Notes: generated by a model not told the origin, from the sequence alone. A stretch of DNA of 64,000 nt from Demequina rhizosphaerae (GCF_000971255.1 NZ_BBMC01000005.1:124001-188000), one strand, 5' to 3'. Counted from the stretch's first letter, positions 19,268-28,410 are shown. Numbers and translations are program-made.

Positions 19268-20652
19268 CCGACTCCTCCCACGAGCTGGTCCGCGAGCTCC
19301 CACAGCCCGGAGCCGTGGGAGGCCTTGACGAGGACGGTGTCCCCGGCGCGCAGCGTGTCCTCGAGGAGGGCGCGCGCCTCGCCGATTGTATCGACGTACG
19401 CGGCCTCGTCGCCCCACGAGCCCTCGCGGACCGCCGCGACGTACGCCGGGCGGGCGCCCTCGCCCACGATGATCGCGTGGTCGATGCGCAGGCGCACCAG
19501 GTCGGTGCCGATCTGCTCGTGGATGCTGACGGACGACTCCCCGAGCTCGAGGATCGCGCCGAGCACGGCCACGGTGCGGCCGCCCTCCGCGACGAGCTTG
19601 AGCGCGCGCAGCGCGGCGCGCATCGACTCGATCGAGGCGTTGTACGCGTCGTCGATGATCGTCACGCCGTCGGCGCGCTCGGTCAGCGCCATGCGGTGCG
19701 CGGACACGGGGCCGGCCGCGGCGACGCGCTCCCACGCGTCCTCGGGGTCCAGCCCGCACTCGAGGCACACGGCGAGCGCGGCGAGCGCGTTCGTGACGTG
19801 GTGCTCGCCCACGAGGGACAGGGTGCGGCGGGGCAGCTCGAGCGGCGCGGCGCCGTCCTCGCCGGCGCGCACCACCTCGAGCGACGCTCGTCCCCGGTCC
19901 GTGGTGACGCCGCGGGCCGCGAGATCGCCGTGACCGATGCCGAAGAGGACCGCGCGCTCGGCGAGCGCCGCCATGGGGGCGACCCGCGCATCGTCCGCGT
20001 TGAGGATCGCGACGCCGCCGGGCACGAGGCCCGTGACGATCTCGCTCTTGGCGACCGCGACGTCGTCGGGCGAGGCGTACTCCCCCATGTGCGCGGTGCC
20101 GACGGTGAGCGCGACGGCGACGTCGAGCGGCGCGATCGACGTGAGGTAGTCGATGTGGCCCAGGCCGCTCGCGCCCATCTCGAGCACGAGGTGGCGCGTC
20201 GAGTCGTCCGCGCGGAGCACGGTGAGCGGCATGCCGATCTCGTTGTTGAAGCTGCCCACGGGCGCGACGACGTCGGGCAGCGCCTGCGACAGCAGGTCCT
20301 TCGTGGTCGTCTTGCCGTTGGAGCCGGTGATGCCGATGACGGTGATCCCGCCCTCGGCGCGCAGCAGCGCGAGGTAGGCGCGCGCGAGGGACCCGAGCGC
20401 GGCCTGCACGTCCGCGACGAGCACGTGGGGCGCGTCGACGGGCTCGGAGACCAGGCACAGCGCGGCGCCCGCCGCGACGGCCTGCGGGACGTAGTCGTGG
20501 CCGTCGACCCGCTCGCCCACGAACGCGACGTAGAGGAAGCCGGGCTCCACCGCGCGCGAGTCCTTCTCGACGCCGGTGACGAGCGCGTCCACGTCGGCGG
20601 CGAGCGTGCCGCCCACCGCGTTCGCGATCCACTGGGCGGTGACCGGCCTCAC
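19264..20652 (-). CDS. murF: UDP-MurNAc-tripeptide--D-Ala-D-Ala ligase MurF
   Basis: Protein of 462 residues. The N-terminal UDP-binding region includes DSRAVEPGFLYVAF. The ATP loop GITGSNGKTTTKD lies at about 107-119, then GSFNNEIGMPLTVL, VLEMGASGLGHI and DDAYNASIESMRAAL. MurF completes the pentapeptide with D-Ala-D-Ala. GTG at 20652 shares GTGA with the murE stop. Confidence 0.97.
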   Translation of the reverse strand: MRPVTAQWIANAVGGTLAADVDALVTGVEKDSRAVEPGFLYVAFVGERVDGHDYVPQAVAAGAALCLVSEPVDAPHVLVADVQAALGSLARAYLALLRAEGGITVIGITGSNGKTTTKDLLSQALPDVVAPVGSFNNEIGMPLTVLRADDSTRHLVLEMGASGLGHIDYLTSIAPLDVAVALTVGTAHMGEYASPDDVAVAKSEIVTGLVPGGVAILNADDARVAPMAALAERAVLFGIGHGDLAARGVTTDRGRASLEVVRAGEDGAAPLELPRRTLSLVGEHHVTNALAALAVCLECGLDPEDAWERVAAAGPVSAHRMALTERADGVTIIDDAYNASIESMRAALRALKLVAEGGRTVAVLGAILELGESSVSIHEQIGTDLVRLRIDHAIIVGEGARPAYVAAVREGSWGDEAAYVDTIGEARALLEDTLRAGDTVLVKASHGSGLWELADQLVGGVG

Positions 20653-22187
20653 GCGCGCTCCTCGCGGACGCGGGCGAGGGCGGCGAGGAACGCCGCGGCG
20701 TCCGTGTAGGGGTGGTGCACTCCGTCGATCTCCTGCGTGGTCTCGTGCCCCTTGCCGGTGGCGATGATGGTGTCGTCGGGGCCCGCCATCCGGACGGCGG
20801 CCTCGACGGCGGCCGTGCGCGGGAAGACCTCGTGCACGTCGCGGCGGTCGCGACGCTCGGCGTCGACGCCCTCGAGGATGCGGGCCCGGATGTGCTCGGG
20901 CGGCTCGGTGCGGGGGTTCTCGTCGGTGACGATGACGACGTCCGCGTGGGTCGCGGCGGCGGTGCCGAGGCCGGGGCGCTTCGAGTCGTCGCGCAGGCCG
21001 TCGCAGCCGAAGACGATGATGATGCGTCCCGGCGTGACGAGGCGCATCGCCTCGAGCACGCTCGCGATGCCGTCGGGCGTGTGCGCGTAGTCGACGACGG
21101 TCATGGGCGTGTCGGCGTCGCGGGTGGTGACGATCTCGGTGCGGCCCGGCACGGGGCGCGCGGTCTCGACGCCGCGGATCGCGTCCTCGAGCGGGACGCC
21201 GAGCGCGTGCGCGGACACGATCGCGCCGGTCGCGTTGGACACGTTGATGAGCCCCGGCAGCGGGATGTCGACGTCGTGGCGCGAGCCGTCGGGCGCGAGG
21301 AGCACGAAGCGCATGCCGCCGCGCTCGGTGGGCCACGCCTCGACGGCGTTCCAGTCGGCGCGCGGCGAGCCCGGGCGGGTCGCGACGGTCTCGACGGGCA
21401 CGGTGACCTCGTCGACGAGGCGCCGGCCCCACTCGTCGTCCACGAGCACGACCGCGCGCTCCGCGAACTCGGGCGTGAAGATGCGCGCCTTCTCCTCGAA
21501 GTACTCCTCCATCGTGTGGTGGAAGTCGAGGTGCTCATACGAGAGGTTGGTGAAGAGCACGACCGCGAAGCGGGTGGCCGTGACGCGCTCGAGGGCGATG
21601 GCCTGGGACGAGGCCTCGGCCACGGCCGCGGTCACGCCCGCCTCGCGCATGCGGGCGAGCAGGCCCTGGAGCATCGGCGCCTCGGTGGTGGTGCGCGCGG
21701 CGGGCGCGGCCTCGTCGCCGATGCGCATCTCGACGGTGCCGAGCAGCCCGACCTTGTCGTGGACGGTGCGCAGCGCGCCCTCGGTGAGGAACGCGGTGGT
21801 GGTCTTGCCGTTGGTGCCGGTGAGCCCGATGATCGGGACGTCGCGCGACGGGTCGCCGTAGACCTCAGCCGCCGCGAGCGCGCACGCGCGGCGCGGGTGC
21901 GTGGTGACGAGCACGGGCACGCCGGTGGCGCGGGCCTCGTCGGCGCCCGCGCGGTCCGTGAGGATCGCGGCGGCGCCCTGGGCGACGGCCTGCGCGGCGA
22001 AGCGCGCGCCGTGGACGTTCTCCCCCGGCAGCGCGCAGAAGAGGTCGCCGGGCTCGACCCCGCGCGAGTCGACGGTCGCGCCCGTGACCCGGACGTCGGG
22101 TCCGTGCAGGTCTGCGCCCACGCGCGCCTCGATGGCGGACAGCAGGGCGCCGGCGACGCGGGAGGGACGCATCGGGAGGTCCGGCAT
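20649..22187 (-). CDS. murE: UDP-MurNAc-dipeptide--third-residue amino acid ligase MurE
   Basis: Protein of 512 residues. The N-terminal domain has VDSRGVEPGDLFCALPG; the ATP loop GLTGTNGKTTT is at about 121-131; FTNLSYEHLDFHHTM and VDYAHTPDGI follow. The residue-3 specificity loop reads DENPR at 422-426. DNPR is the usual meso-diaminopimelate signature; the variant here leaves the choice between diaminopimelate, lysine and ornithine open. The ATG at 22187 lies 2 bp after the ftsI stop. Confidence 0.95.
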   Translation of the reverse strand: MPDLPMRPSRVAGALLSAIEARVGADLHGPDVRVTGATVDSRGVEPGDLFCALPGENVHGARFAAQAVAQGAAAILTDRAGADEARATGVPVLVTTHPRRACALAAAEVYGDPSRDVPIIGLTGTNGKTTTAFLTEGALRTVHDKVGLLGTVEMRIGDEAAPAARTTTEAPMLQGLLARMREAGVTAAVAEASSQAIALERVTATRFAVVLFTNLSYEHLDFHHTMEEYFEEKARIFTPEFAERAVVLVDDEWGRRLVDEVTVPVETVATRPGSPRADWNAVEAWPTERGGMRFVLLAPDGSRHDVDIPLPGLINVSNATGAIVSAHALGVPLEDAIRGVETARPVPGRTEIVTTRDADTPMTVVDYAHTPDGIASVLEAMRLVTPGRIIIVFGCDGLRDDSKRPGLGTAAATHADVVIVTDENPRTEPPEHIRARILEGVDAERRDRRDVHEVFPRTAAVEAAVRMAGPDDTIIATGKGHETTQEIDGVHHPYTDAAAFLAALARVREERA

Positions 22188-22189
22188 TC

Positions 22190-23980
22190 TCACTTCCAGG
22201 TGGTCGGGTACAGCGTGGGCTCCGTCGTGGACGGCGGCACCCGCAGGGACTGCAACGCAAAGGTTGCCACATCCTTGAAGACGGGGGCGGCGGTGGTGCC
22301 GCCCCAGATCTCGGTCTTGGGATCGAGCAGGATGACGGACACGACGATACGCGGGTCGTCCGCCGGGGCGATGCCGACGAAGGACGCGACGATGGACGTG
22401 AGGCGGCCGTCGGGGCCCGCGGCCTGCGCGGTTCCCGTCTTGCCGGCGACGCGGTAGCCGTCGATGCGCGCGAGCACGCCGGTGCCGCCGTCCTGCGTCA
22501 CGTCCTCGAGCATCGTGAGCACCTGCGTGGCCGTCGACTTCGACACCACCCGCTCGGGCTCCTCGGTCTCGCGCGCCGTGAAGGTGCCGTCCTCGTCCTG
22601 GTAGCCCTTGACCACCGAGGGCTGGATCTTGAGGCCCTTGTTGGCGATGATCGAGAAGACCTGGCTGGTCTGCAGCGCGGTGACGGCGAGGCCCTGGCCG
22701 AACGTGGTGGTCCACTTCTGGCGGCCGTCCCAGTCGTCCCAGTCCGCGAGGATGCCGGCCGACTCGGCGTTGAGGCCCACCCCGGTGGTCTCGCCGAAGC
22801 CGAACTTCTTGAGGTACTTCCACCGCGTCTCCGAGCTCATGAGCTCGCCCACCTGCACGGTGCCGGTGTTCGAGGACGTCGCGAGGATGCCCGACAGCGT
22901 GAGCTTCTCCTTGTCGTGCTCGTGCGAGTCGGTGAAGGTCTGGTCGTTCTCGGTCGTGTACTTGTACGGCGCGGTGAAGTGGGTGAGCGGCGTCGCGACG
23001 CCCTCCTCGATCGCGGCGGCCATCGTGATGACCTTGGCGGTCGAGCCGGGCTCGAACACCGTCGACACCGAGCGCGCGCCGCGGTCCTCGGCGTCGGACG
23101 CCGCCGGGTCGTTGGGGTCGACGCTGTCGGAGTCGACGAGCGCGAGGATCTCGCCGGTCTGCGTGTCCTGCACCACCACGGTGGCCTGGCTCGCGCCGGT
23201 CTCGGAGACCGCCTCCTGGGCGCGCTGCTGCGCGTACCACTGGATGTCGCGGTCGATCGTGAGGACCACGTCCTCGCCGGGCACCGCCGCGGTCTCCTCC
23301 TGGACGCCCGTGGGGATGAGGTACGCGCCGGTGGAGTCGCGCTCGTACGTGAGGGAGCCGGCCTCGCCCTCGAGCTCGTCCTCGTAGGCCGCCTCGACGC
23401 CGGTGAGGCCCACCGTGCCGGTGCCCTCGGAGGTGCCGCCCATGAAGCCGACGACGTTGCCCGCGAGCGAGCCGTTGGGATAGACGCGCTTGGACACCGG
23501 CTCGGGCTCGATGCCGAGGATCTTCTCCGCGGCCACGAGCTCCCACGTCTCGGGCGAGATGTCCTTGACCAGGTAGGCGAACGTGCTGTCGCCGATCATC
23601 TTGGCGCCCAGCTCGGCGGCGTCGACGTCGAGGATCGGCGCGAGGATCTCGGCGGCGCCCGCGGGACCGGAGGCGACCACCTCGCCGTCCTCGGTGCGCG
23701 TGAACTCCTTGATCTTCTGCTGGTTGACGCCCACGTTGTAGCGCTCGACCGAGGTCGCGAGGACGACGCCGTTGCGGTCGACGATGTCGGCGCGCGGGAC
23801 CGTCAGCTCCTTGGTGACGAGGCGCTGCGACAGCGCCTCGGACGCGATCGACTGCGAGTTGACCGCCTGGATCATCACCAGCCGGGCCGCGAAGACGACG
23901 AGCACGACGAGCAGGAAGCCCGTCATGAGCCGCTGTCGCAGCCGCGGGTCCGCCAGGCGGGGCGCGCGGGGCGAAGGCAT
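22190..23980 (-). CDS. ftsI: Septal transpeptidase FtsI (class B penicillin-binding protein)
   Basis: Protein of 596 residues. A short cytoplasmic tail and a transmembrane helix (about 19-38) precede the PBP dimerisation domain with RADIVDRNGVVLA. The transpeptidase motifs are STAK (Ser313, Lys316), SSN (369-371) and KTGTAQ (514-519). FtsI cross-links septal peptidoglycan with FtsW. ATG at 23980 lies 5 bp after the ftsL stop. No C-terminal PASTA domains are present. Confidence 0.96.
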   Translation of the reverse strand: MPSPRAPRLADPRLRQRLMTGFLLVVLVVFAARLVMIQAVNSQSIASEALSQRLVTKELTVPRADIVDRNGVVLATSVERYNVGVNQQKIKEFTRTEDGEVVASGPAGAAEILAPILDVDAAELGAKMIGDSTFAYLVKDISPETWELVAAEKILGIEPEPVSKRVYPNGSLAGNVVGFMGGTSEGTGTVGLTGVEAAYEDELEGEAGSLTYERDSTGAYLIPTGVQEETAAVPGEDVVLTIDRDIQWYAQQRAQEAVSETGASQATVVVQDTQTGEILALVDSDSVDPNDPAASDAEDRGARSVSTVFEPGSTAKVITMAAAIEEGVATPLTHFTAPYKYTTENDQTFTDSHEHDKEKLTLSGILATSSNTGTVQVGELMSSETRWKYLKKFGFGETTGVGLNAESAGILADWDDWDGRQKWTTTFGQGLAVTALQTSQVFSIIANKGLKIQPSVVKGYQDEDGTFTARETEEPERVVSKSTATQVLTMLEDVTQDGGTGVLARIDGYRVAGKTGTAQAAGPDGRLTSIVASFVGIAPADDPRIVVSVILLDPKTEIWGGTTAAPVFKDVATFALQSLRVPPSTTEPTLYPTTWK

Positions 23981-23985
23981 CCGGT

Positions 23986-24375
23986 CTACTTCTTCCCTGT
24001 CTCGAGGACGATGCCGTCCGATAGTGACACGAAGCCCAGAGCCGCCGCGGGAGCCATGCCGAGCCGAGCCGCGCGCCGCGCGAGCTCCTCGGGCGAGGCG
24101 TTCGTGTCGAGCGTCTCCTGGAGCGCGGCCTGCTGGACGTGCAGGTCGCGGATCTGGATCTTGAGGTCGCGGCGCTCGTACGCGCCCTCGGCCATCGTCG
24201 TGTTGATGAGGAGCACCGCCGCGAGCGCCGCGAGCACGACGCCGACGCACGCGATCGCGAACGGCACGAGCGAGCGCGCCGTCGGGGGCGCCGCGACCGC
24301 GCGCAGGTGGCGTCCGGGCGACGCCTCCGGCCGAGGGGCGTAGGCACGCTGCTGACGCTGGGGTGCGGCGCTCAT
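23986..24375 (-). CDS. ftsL: FtsL-like septum formation protein
   Basis: Protein of 129 residues. A Pro/Ala-rich cytoplasmic tail is followed by one transmembrane helix (about 36-57) and then a heptad-like segment RRDLKIQIRDLHVQQAALQE. The end, RAARLGMAPAAALGFVSL, matches the motif after the coiled coil in FtsL/FtsB-type proteins. It would form the FtsQLB complex. Sequence conservation in the family is low, so the name rests on topology and position between rsmH and ftsI. The start shares ATGA with the rsmH stop. Confidence 0.85.
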   Translation of the reverse strand: MSAAPQRQQRAYAPRPEASPGRHLRAVAAPPTARSLVPFAIACVGVVLAALAAVLLINTTMAEGAYERRDLKIQIRDLHVQQAALQETLDTNASPEELARRAARLGMAPAAALGFVSLSDGIVLETGKK

Positions 24376-25382
24376 GCGAGCCTCCTCAGGCGCTCGGGCG
24401 GGGTGGGACGGAGCCTCTCGGCGGCGCGGAGGCGGACGGGCTTGGAGCGCGGGTTGGCCTCCGCCTCCTCGGGCGAGGCCTTCTCCGCGCCGCGCGTGAG
24501 CAGGCGCAGGTACGGCTGGTCGGCCTCGGGGACCACCGGCAGGCCCGGCGGTGCCTGCGTCTCCGCGCCGGCGGCGAACGCGCGCTTGACGATGCGGTCC
24601 TCGAGCGAGTGGTACGACTCCACCACCACGCGACCGCCGACGCCCACACCCTCGATCGCGGCGGGGATGGCGCGCTCGAGCACCTCGAGCTCGCGGTTGA
24701 CGGCGATCCGCAAGCCCTGGAAGGTGCGCTTCGCGGGGTTGCCGCCGCCGGGCGAGCGAGTCGCGGCGGGGATGCACGCGCGCACGAGGTCGACGAGCTC
24801 GGCCGAGCGGGTGATCGGCGCGGTCTCGCGGCGGCGCACGATCGAGCGGGCGATCTTGGAGGCGAAACGCTCCTCGCCGTACTCGCGGAGGATGCGCGTG
24901 AGCTCGCGCTCGTCGGCGTCGCGCAGCAGGTCCGCCGCGGACACCGGGTCCTCGGGGTTCATGCGCATGTCGAGCGGCGCGTCCTGCGCGTACGAGAAGC
25001 CTCGCTCCGCGTCGTCGATCTGAAGCGAGCTCACGCCGAGGTCAAGCAGGATGCCGTCCGCGTGGTCGGCCCCCGCGGCCGCGAGCGCGCCGGGGATGTC
25101 GTCGTACTCCGCGTGGTGCGCGATGAAGCGGTCGCCGAAGCGCGCGAGCCGCGCGCTCGCGAGCGCGATCGCATTCGGGTCGCGGTCGATGCCGACCACG
25201 CGGGCCTGCGGGCAGCGCTCGAGGATGCCCTCGGTGTGGCCGCCCATGCCGAGCGTGCCGTCGATCGCGACGGCGCCCTCGTGGTCGAGCGCGGGTGCCA
25301 GGAGGTCGACGCAGCGCTCGAGCATCACCGGCGTGTGCCGCGACGCCGCGGCGTCCCGCGCATCGTGCTCCTGCTCGCCCAT
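24372..25382 (-). CDS. rsmH: 16S rRNA (cytosine1402-N4)-methyltransferase RsmH
   Basis: Protein of 336 residues. Signature motifs are HTPVMLERCVDLL at the N-terminus, the SAM-binding DGTLGMGGHTEGIL, DLGVSSLQIDDAERGFSY, LDMRM and the late KRTFQGLRIAVNREL and YHSLEDRIVKR. RsmH N4-methylates C1402 in the ribosomal P site. ATG at 25382 follows a clear GAGGAGGG site. The C-terminal RSKPVRLRAAERL tail is typical. It lies downstream of mraZ. Confidence 0.96.
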   Translation of the reverse strand: MGEQEHDARDAAASRHTPVMLERCVDLLAPALDHEGAVAIDGTLGMGGHTEGILERCPQARVVGIDRDPNAIALASARLARFGDRFIAHHAEYDDIPGALAAAGADHADGILLDLGVSSLQIDDAERGFSYAQDAPLDMRMNPEDPVSAADLLRDADERELTRILREYGEERFASKIARSIVRRRETAPITRSAELVDLVRACIPAATRSPGGGNPAKRTFQGLRIAVNRELEVLERAIPAAIEGVGVGGRVVVESYHSLEDRIVKRAFAAGAETQAPPGLPVVPEADQPYLRLLTRGAEKASPEEAEANPRSKPVRLRAAERLRPTPPERLRRLA

Positions 25383-25433
25383 CGACCCTCCTCACCGGGT
25401 CCGGCCCGTGCCCCGTGGTCTCCCTCCGAGCTC

Positions 25434-25459
25434 CTCTGGCGGGGGGAAGTCCGCCAGAG
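25434..25459 (-). terminator. Hairpin in the mraZ-rsmH intergenic region
   Basis: A 9-bp stem, CTCTGGCGG and its complement, encloses an 8-base loop. There is no T-tract after it, so it is more likely an RNA stability or attenuation element than a full terminator; the dcw genes continue downstream. Role inferred. Confidence 0.4.
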
Positions 25460-25494
25460 CGATCCGGGAGGAGGCCACAGGGCACGCGCTCTCA

Positions 25495-25962
25495 CTACAT
25501 GTCGTCGAAGATCTCCGCCGCCGTCTCCGCATACGCGTCCTCGCCGGCCTCGAGGTACTGCTCCCACCTCTCCGCGTCCCACACCTCGACACGCGATCCC
25601 ATGCCCACCACGGCCACCTCGCGCTCGAGCCCCGCATAGCGGCGCAACGGCTGCGACAGCAGGATCCGGCCCTGCTTGTCGGGGATGTCGTCGCTCGCGT
25701 GCCCGAGGAAGCTGCGCAGGTAGTCCCGCGCCGCCTTGTTCTCGAGCGGCGCGCGGCGCAGCCGGTCGTGGATGAGCGCGAACTCGTCCAGGGGGAAGAG
25801 GAAAACGCAGCGGTCGAGACCGCGGGTTGCGACCAGGCCTGACGACAGCCGGCCGCGGAACTTCGCCGGGAGGATGAGCCGCCCCTTGTCATCGAGGCGG
25901 GGCGTGAACGTGCCAAGGAACACGCCCGTGGGGCCAAGCCCGAACGTCGTGGTCTCAGACAT
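25495..25962 (-). CDS. mraZ: Transcriptional regulator MraZ
   Basis: Protein of 155 residues with two SpoVT/AbrB-like repeats. The first contains PRLDDKGRLILPAKFR and the second DDIPDKQGRILLSQPLRRYA, each with the conserved DxxGR core. MraZ binds short direct repeats in its own promoter and regulates the dcw operon. ATG at 25962 lies after a GGGGAGGG ribosome-binding site. The matching operator array is present upstream at 25989-26024. Confidence 0.96.
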   Translation of the reverse strand: MSETTTFGLGPTGVFLGTFTPRLDDKGRLILPAKFRGRLSSGLVATRGLDRCVFLFPLDEFALIHDRLRRAPLENKAARDYLRSFLGHASDDIPDKQGRILLSQPLRRYAGLEREVAVVGMGSRVEVWDAERWEQYLEAGEDAYAETAAEIFDDM

Positions 25963-25988
25963 CGGCCCTCCCCTCAGGCTCCCCGTCC

Positions 25989-26024
25989 CTCCCAGTGCCT
26001 CCACTTTACTCCACTTCTCTCCAC
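25989..26024 (-). promoter_or_regulatory. MraZ-box array in the mraZ promoter
   Basis: On the minus strand GTGGAG occurs at 26024-26019, 26014-26009 and 26004-25999, and TGGGAG at 25994-25989. The four hexamers are spaced exactly 10 bp apart, as in known MraZ operators, which are three or four direct repeats one helical turn apart. This is the expected autoregulatory site for the dcw operon. Confidence 0.85.
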
Positions 26025-26046
26025 CTGTCGCGGGATTTGCAGGGAA

Positions 26047-26059
26047 AACTTCGCAAGTT
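26047..26059. promoter_or_regulatory. AACTTCGCAAGTT inverted repeat between mraZ and moxR
   Basis: Five-base arms (AACTT/AAGTT) around CGC, in an unusually AT-rich patch midway between the divergent mraZ and moxR genes. It could be an operator or part of back-to-back promoters. No known regulator matches that I can name. Confidence 0.35.
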
Positions 26060-26083
26060 CTTTCAAACACGCAGGTAGATGGC

Positions 26084-26099
26084 GTGGAGTGCGGTGGAG
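26084..26099 (+). promoter_or_regulatory. Second pair of MraZ-like boxes facing moxR
   Basis: GTGGAG occurs at 26084-26089 and again at 26094-26099 on the plus strand, 10 bp apart. This is the same hexamer and spacing as the mraZ array but in opposite orientation, 62 bp before the moxR start. It suggests the same regulator controls the moxR operon. Confidence 0.55.
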
Positions 26100-26161
26100 G
26101 GAAATTGGCCCCCCACGGCGCTTTCTGCTCAACTAGGCTCGGAACAAGGGAGAGGGGAACC

Positions 26162-27157
26162 ATGACGACGACCGTCCCGACCGCCGAGCAGCTCGCCGAG
26201 GTCGCCGATCTCGCCCGTCGTGTGCGCTCACAGCTGCACACGGTGCTGTCCGGCCTCGACGATGCGGTGGACGCGACGCTCGCGACGATCCTGGCCGAGG
26301 GCCACCTGCTCCTCGAGGACGTGCCCGGCGTCGGCAAGACCACGCTCGCCCGCGCGCTGGGGCGCGCGCTCGACACCACCGTCGGCCGCATCCAGTTCAC
26401 GCCGGACCTGCTGCCCTCGGACGTCACGGGCGTGAGCGTGTTCCGCGGCGACGAGCACCGCTTCGAGTTCCGCCCGGGCCCCGTCTTCGCGAACATCGTC
26501 GTCGCGGACGAGATCAACCGCGCCTCGCCCAAGACGCAGGCCGCGCTGCTCGAGTCGATGCAGGAGCGCGCCGTGACCGTCGACGGCGAGACCCGTGCCC
26601 TGCCCAGCCCGTTCCTCGTGGTCGCGACGCAGAACCCCATCGACATGGAGGGCACCTATCCCCTGCCCGAGGCGCAGCGCGACCGCTTCATGACGAGGAT
26701 CGCGGTCGGCTACCCGAGCACCGGCGACGAGATCGCGATGCTCGACGCGCACGACGGGCACGACCCGCTCGCCGAGGTGCGCCCGGTCGCCACCGCGGCG
26801 GACCTCCAGGGCGCGATCGCGACGGTGCGCGGCATCTACGCCTCGCCCGCGGTCAAGCAGTACCTCGTCGACGTGGTGCGCGGCACCCGCGACAGCTCGG
26901 ACCTGCGCCTCGGCGCCTCGCCCCGCTCGTCGCTGCAGCTGCTCGCCGCCGCGAAGGCGCGCGCGGCGATGGCGGGCCGCGACCACGTGCTGCCCGACGA
27001 CGTCAAGGCCCTCGCCGTTCCCGTGCTCGCCCACCGGGTCATCCCCGCGGCGCAGGCGCGCGCCGCCGGTCGCTCGGCCGAGGCCGTCATCCACGACATC
27101 CTCGCGCGCGTCGCGGTGCCCGCGGCGCGCGCCCCCGAGGCGCTGTCCCGGGGATGA
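26162..27157 (+). CDS. MoxR-family AAA+ ATPase
   Basis: Protein of 331 residues. Walker A is EDVPGVGKTTLARA (about 52-65); Walker B is VVADEINRASPKTQAAL; sensor motifs include ATQNPIDMEGTYPLPEAQRDRF, highly characteristic of MoxR proteins. The C-terminal lid has GASPRSSLQLLAAAKARA. MoxR ATPases act as chaperones with VWA or DUF58 partners, and the next gene encodes a DUF58 protein. ATG at 26162 follows AGAGGGGA. The stop shares ATGA with the DUF58 start. Confidence 0.93.
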   Translation: MTTTVPTAEQLAEVADLARRVRSQLHTVLSGLDDAVDATLATILAEGHLLLEDVPGVGKTTLARALGRALDTTVGRIQFTPDLLPSDVTGVSVFRGDEHRFEFRPGPVFANIVVADEINRASPKTQAALLESMQERAVTVDGETRALPSPFLVVATQNPIDMEGTYPLPEAQRDRFMTRIAVGYPSTGDEIAMLDAHDGHDPLAEVRPVATAADLQGAIATVRGIYASPAVKQYLVDVVRGTRDSSDLRLGASPRSSLQLLAAAKARAAMAGRDHVLPDDVKALAVPVLAHRVIPAAQARAAGRSAEAVIHDILARVAVPAARAPEALSRG

Positions 27158-28410
27158 GGCGCCGACCGGTCCCCGAGCGCCGTGCGGAGGGCGCGGAGAC
27201 CGTCGTGACCCCGCGCGGGGTCGGGCTCGCGGCCGGCGGCGGCTCGCTGCTGCTCGTCGGGATCGGCTTCGCCTCCGCGCCGCTCGTCCTCATCGGCGCG
27301 ACCGTGGTCGCCGCGGTCGGGGTGGCCGCCGTGTGGATCGTCGCCCAGGTGCTCGCGACACGCGCCCGCGTCGACACCGTGACCCGCGCCGTGGCGCCCG
27401 CGACGCTCAGCGCCGGCACCCCCGGCGACGTCGTGGTCCGCGTCGCCGCGCGCGGCGCCCTCGCGCGCGGCCTGCGGCTCCGCGAGCAGGCCGCTGCCGA
27501 GCTCACGGGCGGGGCCGGGACCCGCGCCGCGATCTCGCGCCGGCCCGGAGCCGTGGAGCTGCGCTACCGCCTGTCCCCCACCCGGCGCGGCCGGTGGCTG
27601 CTGGGGCCGGCGCTCGCGCGCACGGCGGACCCGTTCGGGCTCGCGTGGTCGGATCGTGCCGTGGGCGGCTCGCTCGAGGTCGCGGTGTGGCCCGTGGTCG
27701 TCGACCTTGCCGCGAGCGCGGGCGAGCTCATGGGCACCGCCGACCGCGCGCATGCCGGCGCCCGCACCCCGGCGGCGGACGACGCGTCGCTGCGGGACTA
27801 CCGCGACGGCGACGACCTGCGCCGCGTCCACTGGGCCTCCTCCGCCCGGCGCGGCACGCTGCTCGTGCGCTCCGAGGAGCAGCAGGGCCGCACCGCCGCG
27901 ACGATCCTGCTCGGTCTGCCGCCGGTGCAGACGGGTCTCGAGTGGGCGATCACCGCCGCGGCGTCCGTCGCGCTGTCGGTGGTCGAGGCGGGGCACCCGG
28001 TGCGGCTCGTCGCGGGCGCGCAGGAGACCTCCATCCACGACACGCACGGCCGCGCCGCCGAGTCGGCGCGCGCGACGCTGCTCGACTCGACCGTCGACCT
28101 CGCACCCACGGACAGCACCGCCGAGGCGGACCGGCTCATCGCCGCCGGCGCGGGCCGCCTGGACCCGGGACACCGCGACGTGGTCGTCGCGATCATCGAG
28201 CCGTCGGGTCCCGTCGCGCTGCGCGCGCTCGCACCCCTCGGCGAGTCCGGGCGCGCGTGGGCGCTCGTGAGGGCGCCGCAGGCGGCGCGGGCCCGGGCAG
28301 AGCGCACCGTCGAGTCGCTGCGCGCGTCCGGCTGGCGCGCCGTCGCGACGCTCGAGCCGGAGCCGCTCGAGGAGGCATGGGCGCGCCTGCTGTCGGAGGA
28401 GGAGCTGTGA
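27154..28410 (+). CDS. DUF58 domain-containing membrane protein
   Basis: Protein of 418 residues. Two hydrophobic segments at about 26-65 are followed by a beta-rich region and the DUF58 signature SLRDYRDGDDLRRVHWASSA near residue 210, then RGTLLVRSEEQ. DUF58 proteins (vWA-like fold) are encoded with MoxR ATPases and transglutaminase-like proteins; the complex is thought to act at the envelope, but no reaction is known. Start and stop both overlap neighbours by 4 bp. Confidence 0.88.
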   Translation: MRRRPVPERRAEGAETVVTPRGVGLAAGGGSLLLVGIGFASAPLVLIGATVVAAVGVAAVWIVAQVLATRARVDTVTRAVAPATLSAGTPGDVVVRVAARGALARGLRLREQAAAELTGGAGTRAAISRRPGAVELRYRLSPTRRGRWLLGPALARTADPFGLAWSDRAVGGSLEVAVWPVVVDLAASAGELMGTADRAHAGARTPAADDASLRDYRDGDDLRRVHWASSARRGTLLVRSEEQQGRTAATILLGLPPVQTGLEWAITAAASVALSVVEAGHPVRLVAGAQETSIHDTHGRAAESARATLLDSTVDLAPTDSTAEADRLIAAGAGRLDPGHRDVVVAIIEPSGPVALRALAPLGESGRAWALVRAPQAARARAERTVESLRASGWRAVATLEPEPLEEAWARLLSEEEL

